NCBI RefSeq assembly: GCF_947496985.1
Contig: NZ_CANMEZ010000001.1
Span: forward strand, 620,001 to 684,000
DNA length: 64,000 nucleotides
Source: an uncultured Kordia sp.
GTDB lineage: Bacteria; Bacteroidota; Bacteroidia; Flavobacteriales; Flavobacteriaceae
Direction: 5' to 3'
Part shown: piece after piece, positions 60,043 through 64,000 of the stretch
Layout: every line of letters begins with the position of its first letter
Numbering within the stretch: position 1 is the stretch's first letter
Made by a program: the position numbers and the translations under genes
Notes under the pieces: generated by a model
Told to the model about the DNA's origin: nothing
Databases searched by the model: none
Seen by the model: only the letters and a program-made list of their open reading frames with translations

Positions 60043-61296
60043 TTATTTTTTCTTTTTTTCAAAAAACGTAATCTCAGCTTCTATCACTTCACCATCACGA
60101 TTTACTTTTACAGTAGTTTTGTTTCCGTTTTCAAACTTTGAAAGTGCTTTCATGTATGTTTTCATATCCATTACTTCATGTTCTCCTAATTGAATAACCA
60201 CATCTCCTTTTTGTAAACCTGCTTTTTGTGCAGGACGATTTTCGCTAATTCCGTCAATACGCATACCTTTTCCATCAAATAAATAATCTGGTATGACACC
60301 TAAAGTTACTTTAAATCGTGGTGTGTCATCAGATTCGTTCACCGTTTTTGTAAAGGCTATTTTTCCTTGCGGATTTACTATTGAAATAATTCTGGATATG
60401 TAATCCGAGATTTGAAGCATTCCTTCATAATTCAACTTTTCAAAATCATCAGAAGGTTTGTGATAATCTACATGTTGCCCTGTAAATAAATGCAACACAG
60501 GAATATCTTGTAAATAAAAAGAAGTATGATCTGATGGTCCAACACCTGAAGTATTTGTCTTTAAATCAAATGTATGTTCACTATTTGCTTCCTCAATGGT
60601 TTTTTGCCAAATTGGTGATGTTCCTATTCCATAAATGGCTAAATTTTTGTTTTTCTTTAAACGACCTACCATATCCATGTTAATCATGTAATTCACTTTT
60701 GTGATATCAATCGTTGGGTTTTTTACAAAATAATTAGAACCTAACAAGCCCATTTCTTCCCCTGAAAAAGCAATAAATAAATAGTTATTCTTTGTATTTC
60801 CTTCCAGTAATTTATCTGCCAAATGTAACATTACCGCAACGCCACTTGCATTATCATCAGCACCGTTGTGGACCATTGGATCGCCCCTGTGAAGCGAACC
60901 GTCGCCACCCATACCTAAGTGATCATAATGAGCTCCAATAATAATTGTGTTTTCAGCCTTATTATCTATAAAACCAATTACATTTCTTCCTGTAATTGTT
61001 CCGTCCTTTTTATTTGTTATATATTCAGTTTCTGCATGCGGATCTGTTTTTGGTGTAAATGTAAACGGTTGCATATATCCTTCTGTTCCTTTTGGCGAAA
61101 CTCCTAAAGCTTTAAAGCGCTCTTTAATATATGTTGCAGCTGTAATTTCACCTATCGTTCCTGTGGCTCTTCCTTCTAGTTTATCATCCGCTAAGACTTC
61201 AATGTCATGCTTGATACGGTTTTTCACAGTACGTTCTGTCTTACAAGAACATAACAACAATAAAAAAAGAATTCCAAATAATGGTTTGTTGCACAT
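60043..61296 (-). CDS. M28 family zinc peptidase with PDZ domain, lipoprotein
   Basis: A 417-aa aminopeptidase-like enzyme. I chose the Met whose signal reads MCNKPLFGILFLLLLCSC, with a lipobox; an upstream extension of 43 residues is not signal-like. Zinc ligands: IIGAHYDHLGMGG, NGADDNASGVAVML, FSGEEMGLLGSNYF and SDHTSFYLQD. An N-terminal helix and a C-terminal PDZ-like domain (GISENRPAQKAGLQKGDVV) flank the core. It faces the divergent PD40 gene, with a 44-base shared promoter region. Confidence 0.92.
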   Translation of the reverse strand: MCNKPLFGILFLLLLCSCKTERTVKNRIKHDIEVLADDKLEGRATGTIGEITAATYIKERFKALGVSPKGTEGYMQPFTFTPKTDPHAETEYITNKKDGTITGRNVIGFIDNKAENTIIIGAHYDHLGMGGDGSLHRGDPMVHNGADDNASGVAVMLHLADKLLEGNTKNNYLFIAFSGEEMGLLGSNYFVKNPTIDITKVNYMINMDMVGRLKKNKNLAIYGIGTSPIWQKTIEEANSEHTFDLKTNTSGVGPSDHTSFYLQDIPVLHLFTGQHVDYHKPSDDFEKLNYEGMLQISDYISRIISIVNPQGKIAFTKTVNESDDTPRFKVTLGVIPDYLFDGKGMRIDGISENRPAQKAGLQKGDVVIQLGEHEVMDMKTYMKALSKFENGNKTTVKVNRDGEVIEAEITFFEKKKK

Positions 61297-61304
61297 AAGA
61301 AAGT

Positions 61305-61312
61305 TATTTTTG
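61305..61312 (+). promoter_or_regulatory. Candidate -7 element for the PD40 gene
   Basis: TATTTTTG matches TAnnTTTG and ends 28 bases before the ATG at 61341. It lies within the short divergent gap next to the M28 gene. Confidence 0.45.
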
Positions 61313-61340
61313 TGTAAAATTATCAAAATATTACCACTCG

Positions 61341-62456
61341 ATGACACGTATTTTTGTTTTAATCTTACTTTGCATTGTTTTTTCATGTAAAGAAACTCCA
61401 AAAGAAAAGACCACTTCAACAACAACTGAACCTACAGAAGAAATCAAAGCTGTTTCTGACAACTCTTTAATTTATCCTGAAGAAAAGTATTTTAAAGACA
61501 TTCGTCAAGTTACTTTTGGAGGCGATAATGCTGAAGCGTATTGGAGTTTTGATGACAAACAATTGATTTTCCAATCGAATAATACACAATGGAATGTTTC
61601 CTGTGATCAAATGTTTTTAATGAATATTGATGAAACTTTTAAAGACAACATTCCACCAATGGTAAGTACAGGAAAAGGACGTACAACCTGTTCGTATTTT
61701 TTGCCTGATAATAAACATATTATTTATTCGTCTACTCATTTGATAGATGATAACTGTCCTGAAGTTCCATTACGTAAAAACGGAAAGTACATATGGCCTG
61801 TATATGACTCGTTTGATATTTTTGTAGCAGATTTGGATGGAAATATTGTAAAACAATTGACACATGAAAAAGGATATGACGCAGAACCAACGGTTTCTCC
61901 AAAAGGTGACAAAATTGTATTTACCTCAACACGTAGTGGTGATTTAGAGTTATACACCATGAATATTGATGGCTCAGATGTAAAACAAATTACGGACGAA
62001 TTGGGCTATGATGGCGGTGCTTTTTTCTCGCCTGACGGAACAAAGATTATTTTCCGTTCATCACGTCCAAGAACAAAAGAAGAAATTAAAGAATATAAAG
62101 ATTTATTGGCAGAAGGTTTGGTACAGCCAACAGAAATGGAATTATACATTTGTAATGCCGACGGAAGCGACTTGCGTCAATTAACCGACTTAGGAAATGC
62201 CAATTGGAGTCCATTTTTTCATCCTTCTGGAGAAAAAATAATTTTCTCTTCAAATCATGAAAGCAAGCGTGGTTTTCCATTCAATTTGTATATGATTAAT
62301 ATTGATGGAACTGGCTTAGAACGCATTACGCATAGTGAAACTTTTGATGCTTTTCCTGTATTTTCAAACGATGGAAAAAAGTTAGCTTTTTCTTCAAATC
62401 GAAATAATGGTGGTGGAAGAGATACCAATCTTTTTATTGCAGAATGGCAGGAGTAA
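61341..62456 (+). CDS. PD40/TolB-like beta-propeller lipoprotein
   Basis: A 371-aa lipoprotein (MTRIFVLILLCIVFSC). It has about five PD40/WD40-like blades, e.g. PTVSPKGDKIVFTSTRSGDL, FFSPDGTKIIFRSSRP and FFHPSGEKIIFSSNHE, each ending with an Asp-Gly-x-Gly/Ser-x-x-x-I/L-T element. TolB-type propellers bind proteins or peptides in the envelope. It lacks the peptidase domain found behind such propellers in DPP IV-like enzymes. Divergent from the M28 peptidase, so the two may share a role in peptide handling. Confidence 0.85.
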   Translation: MTRIFVLILLCIVFSCKETPKEKTTSTTTEPTEEIKAVSDNSLIYPEEKYFKDIRQVTFGGDNAEAYWSFDDKQLIFQSNNTQWNVSCDQMFLMNIDETFKDNIPPMVSTGKGRTTCSYFLPDNKHIIYSSTHLIDDNCPEVPLRKNGKYIWPVYDSFDIFVADLDGNIVKQLTHEKGYDAEPTVSPKGDKIVFTSTRSGDLELYTMNIDGSDVKQITDELGYDGGAFFSPDGTKIIFRSSRPRTKEEIKEYKDLLAEGLVQPTEMELYICNADGSDLRQLTDLGNANWSPFFHPSGEKIIFSSNHESKRGFPFNLYMINIDGTGLERITHSETFDAFPVFSNDGKKLAFSSNRNNGGGRDTNLFIAEWQE

Positions 62457-62519
62457 ACTGTTGTAGCAATATCTTTTTTGAGTAATTATTTTGAAAAAAT
62501 AACATATGCATGAGAATGT

Positions 62520-63806
62520 TTAGGATACCTCATGTCGCTCTGTTTTCTTGTATAGGTATTCCATCACAAAACAAAAAATGATAATCCCTACAGCAATATA
62601 AACATCCGATTTACTAACAGCATAATGCTGAACGAGTAAAGCGATCATTGCTACAAAACAAAATATTGCACCAATTAAAGGAATACTTTTTTTACCATTA
62701 ATTTCTTTTGATAGTTTGTAACCTGTACAATTTACAATAGCAAATATTAATAAAAATCCAACGCTTCCCGCTGTAGAAATGCTTTCTAACTTTAGCGTAT
62801 TTACCAATATTAATGTTGCAATAGCCGTAATAAGCAAACCTATTGGTTGGTTCCATAGCTTACGCGTAAATTCTTTTGGAAGCTCATCATCTTCTGCTAT
62901 TTCATAATTTACTTTGCTTCCGCCGTAAAGTGAAGCATTTATTGCTGAAAAAGTTGAAATTAAGGCAGCAACGGTGATAACAGTAAATCCTATTTTTCCT
63001 AGCATAGGTTTTGCTGCTTCAGCTAACACATAATCTTGAGCTGTTGCAATTTGACTAAATTCTAAAGAACCCACTGTAATTGCGGCAATTATAATGTACA
63101 GAAAGATAACAAAAACAACTGACCAATAATAGGCTCTAGGAATATTTACTGTAGGGTTTTTAATATCAGGAGCAGCATTTGCTATTAATTCAAAACCTTC
63201 ATATGCCACAAATATTACCATACCTGCAGTGAGAAGTTTAAATGGTGATTCCCAATGTTCGGGAGATAATTGTTCTAAATGTGGATTTCCAAATAGTCCA
63301 TACAAGCCAAAACCAACAAATGATAACAAAATCACTAGTTTTATAATTACGGCATAAGATTCTATTTTCCCAACAACGGAAATACTATAATAATTAATGG
63401 CAGTAGCCAATAAAATAATCGAGGAAGCATAAATATGAGAATCTAAAACTTTATCACTTGTCAGTTGAAATAAGTTTGGTGCATAAGAACCAAAGGCAGA
63501 AGCATATAATGCTAACATTATAATATAACTTATCCAAAGCAAATTATTCATTCCTCCGCTAAAAATTCCAACTCCAAATCCTTGGTTTATAAATTTTACA
63601 GTTCCGCCTCTATCTGGATATTTAAGTGATAATTTAACATAGCTGTAAGACGTTATAAAAGCAATAAGTCCAGCAATTAAAAAAGAAATTGGAGTTCCGC
63701 CTTTTGCCAAAGCTACTGCTAATCCGAGTACTGCAAATATTCCTCCACCAACCATACCACCTATTCCAATTGAAATTGCTTCTTTTAGACCTATTTTTTC
63801 GCTCAT
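62520..63806 (-). CDS. APC family amino acid permease
   Basis: A 428-aa inner-membrane transporter with about 12 helices. The APC opening GIGGMVGGGIFAVLGLAVAL (residues about 14-33) and FVAYEGFELIANAAPDIKNP near residue 210 are the family signatures. Likely imports or exchanges an amino acid. Convergent with the PD40 gene. It ends at the window's right part with a plain upstream region. Confidence 0.9.
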   Translation of the reverse strand: MSEKIGLKEAISIGIGGMVGGGIFAVLGLAVALAKGGTPISFLIAGLIAFITSYSYVKLSLKYPDRGGTVKFINQGFGVGIFSGGMNNLLWISYIIMLALYASAFGSYAPNLFQLTSDKVLDSHIYASSIILLATAINYYSISVVGKIESYAVIIKLVILLSFVGFGLYGLFGNPHLEQLSPEHWESPFKLLTAGMVIFVAYEGFELIANAAPDIKNPTVNIPRAYYWSVVFVIFLYIIIAAITVGSLEFSQIATAQDYVLAEAAKPMLGKIGFTVITVAALISTFSAINASLYGGSKVNYEIAEDDELPKEFTRKLWNQPIGLLITAIATLILVNTLKLESISTAGSVGFLLIFAIVNCTGYKLSKEINGKKSIPLIGAIFCFVAMIALLVQHYAVSKSDVYIAVGIIIFCFVMEYLYKKTERHEVS

Positions 63807-64000
63807 TTTCGGAATGTTTTTAGTTTGTTTCCAATGTATGTATTGATAGAACTCCTATTATTTTATTGAAATTCAATCAGTTTTAAAGTTATAGGAATCT
63901 TAATAGAAATCAAAACCACCAAGAATATTATTGTTTCAATTAGTTTTTGTATGAATTTATTAAGCGATCGTCTATTTTATATATACTATTTGTACTGTAA

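Noticed and set aside
61297-61425. 43-residue N-terminal extension of the M28 peptidase
   Set aside because: It would bury the lipoprotein signal and run into the divergent PD40 gene and its promoter.

Overview
The window looks like chromosome from a marine member of the Flavobacteriaceae (Bacteroidota), possibly close to Kordia. The evidence is the low GC content by eye, recurring TAnnTTTG -7 promoter elements, a Bat aerotolerance operon, a type B (gliding-type) T9SS sorting domain, Bacteroidota-style lipoproteins and REP-like intergenic repeats. I saw no tRNA, rRNA, CRISPR array, insertion sequence or phage gene. The species guess is inference only.

Layout. 1-6.0 kb is core: a partial lipoprotein, gpsA, pheS, a PhoD-type phosphatase and a CvpA-like protein. 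6.0-10.5 kb is accessory: a Cys-pair mini-gene with a zinc-ribbon-like membrane protein, a tiny double-glycine peptide, a 920-aa toxin-like protein ending in an HExxH domain, its probable immunity protein, and a decayed cassette. 10.6-12.5 kb is a SulP anion transporter. 12.6-22.3 kb is a nine-gene minus-strand moxR/DUF58/Bat operon with a flavin-dependent oxidoreductase inside it. 22.6-28.1 kb has a sodium:solute symporter, an aldo/keto reductase, and an SDR-HD phosphohydrolase-AlbA cluster.

28.1-38.2 kb is the standout region: a co-directional, tightly packed island for NAD/ADP-ribose chemistry. It holds an NrtR-like Nudix protein, three ADP-ribosylglycohydrolase-family proteins, a NADAR protein, an MBL-fold hydrolase, a macrodomain protein, two tandem DUF4291 proteins, a KptA/Tpt1 RNA 2'-phosphotransferase, a 2OG-Fe(II) hydroxylase, a sirtuin and a metallophosphoesterase. 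Almost every recognisable enzyme makes, hydrolyses or senses ADP-ribose or its derivatives. No classical ADP-ribosyltransferase is evident, so the DUF4291 pair and KptA are the candidate 'writers'. The region could be an RNA/DNA repair, NAD salvage or anti-phage module.

38.2-42.4 kb holds an acyl-ACP desaturase, an ALDH7-like dehydrogenase, a lipoprotein and a 3-hydroxyanthranilate dioxygenase. 42.5-44.0 kb is an array of five Cys-rich peptides with lanthipeptide-type leaders and a shared core motif, with no modification enzyme nearby. 44.1-57.5 kb is envelope: an isoaspartyl peptidase lipoprotein, alpha-2-macroglobulin, a T9SS adhesin-like protein, a small monooxygenase, a SusE/F-like secreted protein and PBP1C. 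57.6-60 kb has a membrane TPR/AraC regulator beside two more leader-bearing peptides in convergent orientation. 60-63.8 kb has an M28 peptidase, a PD40 propeller lipoprotein and an APC permease.
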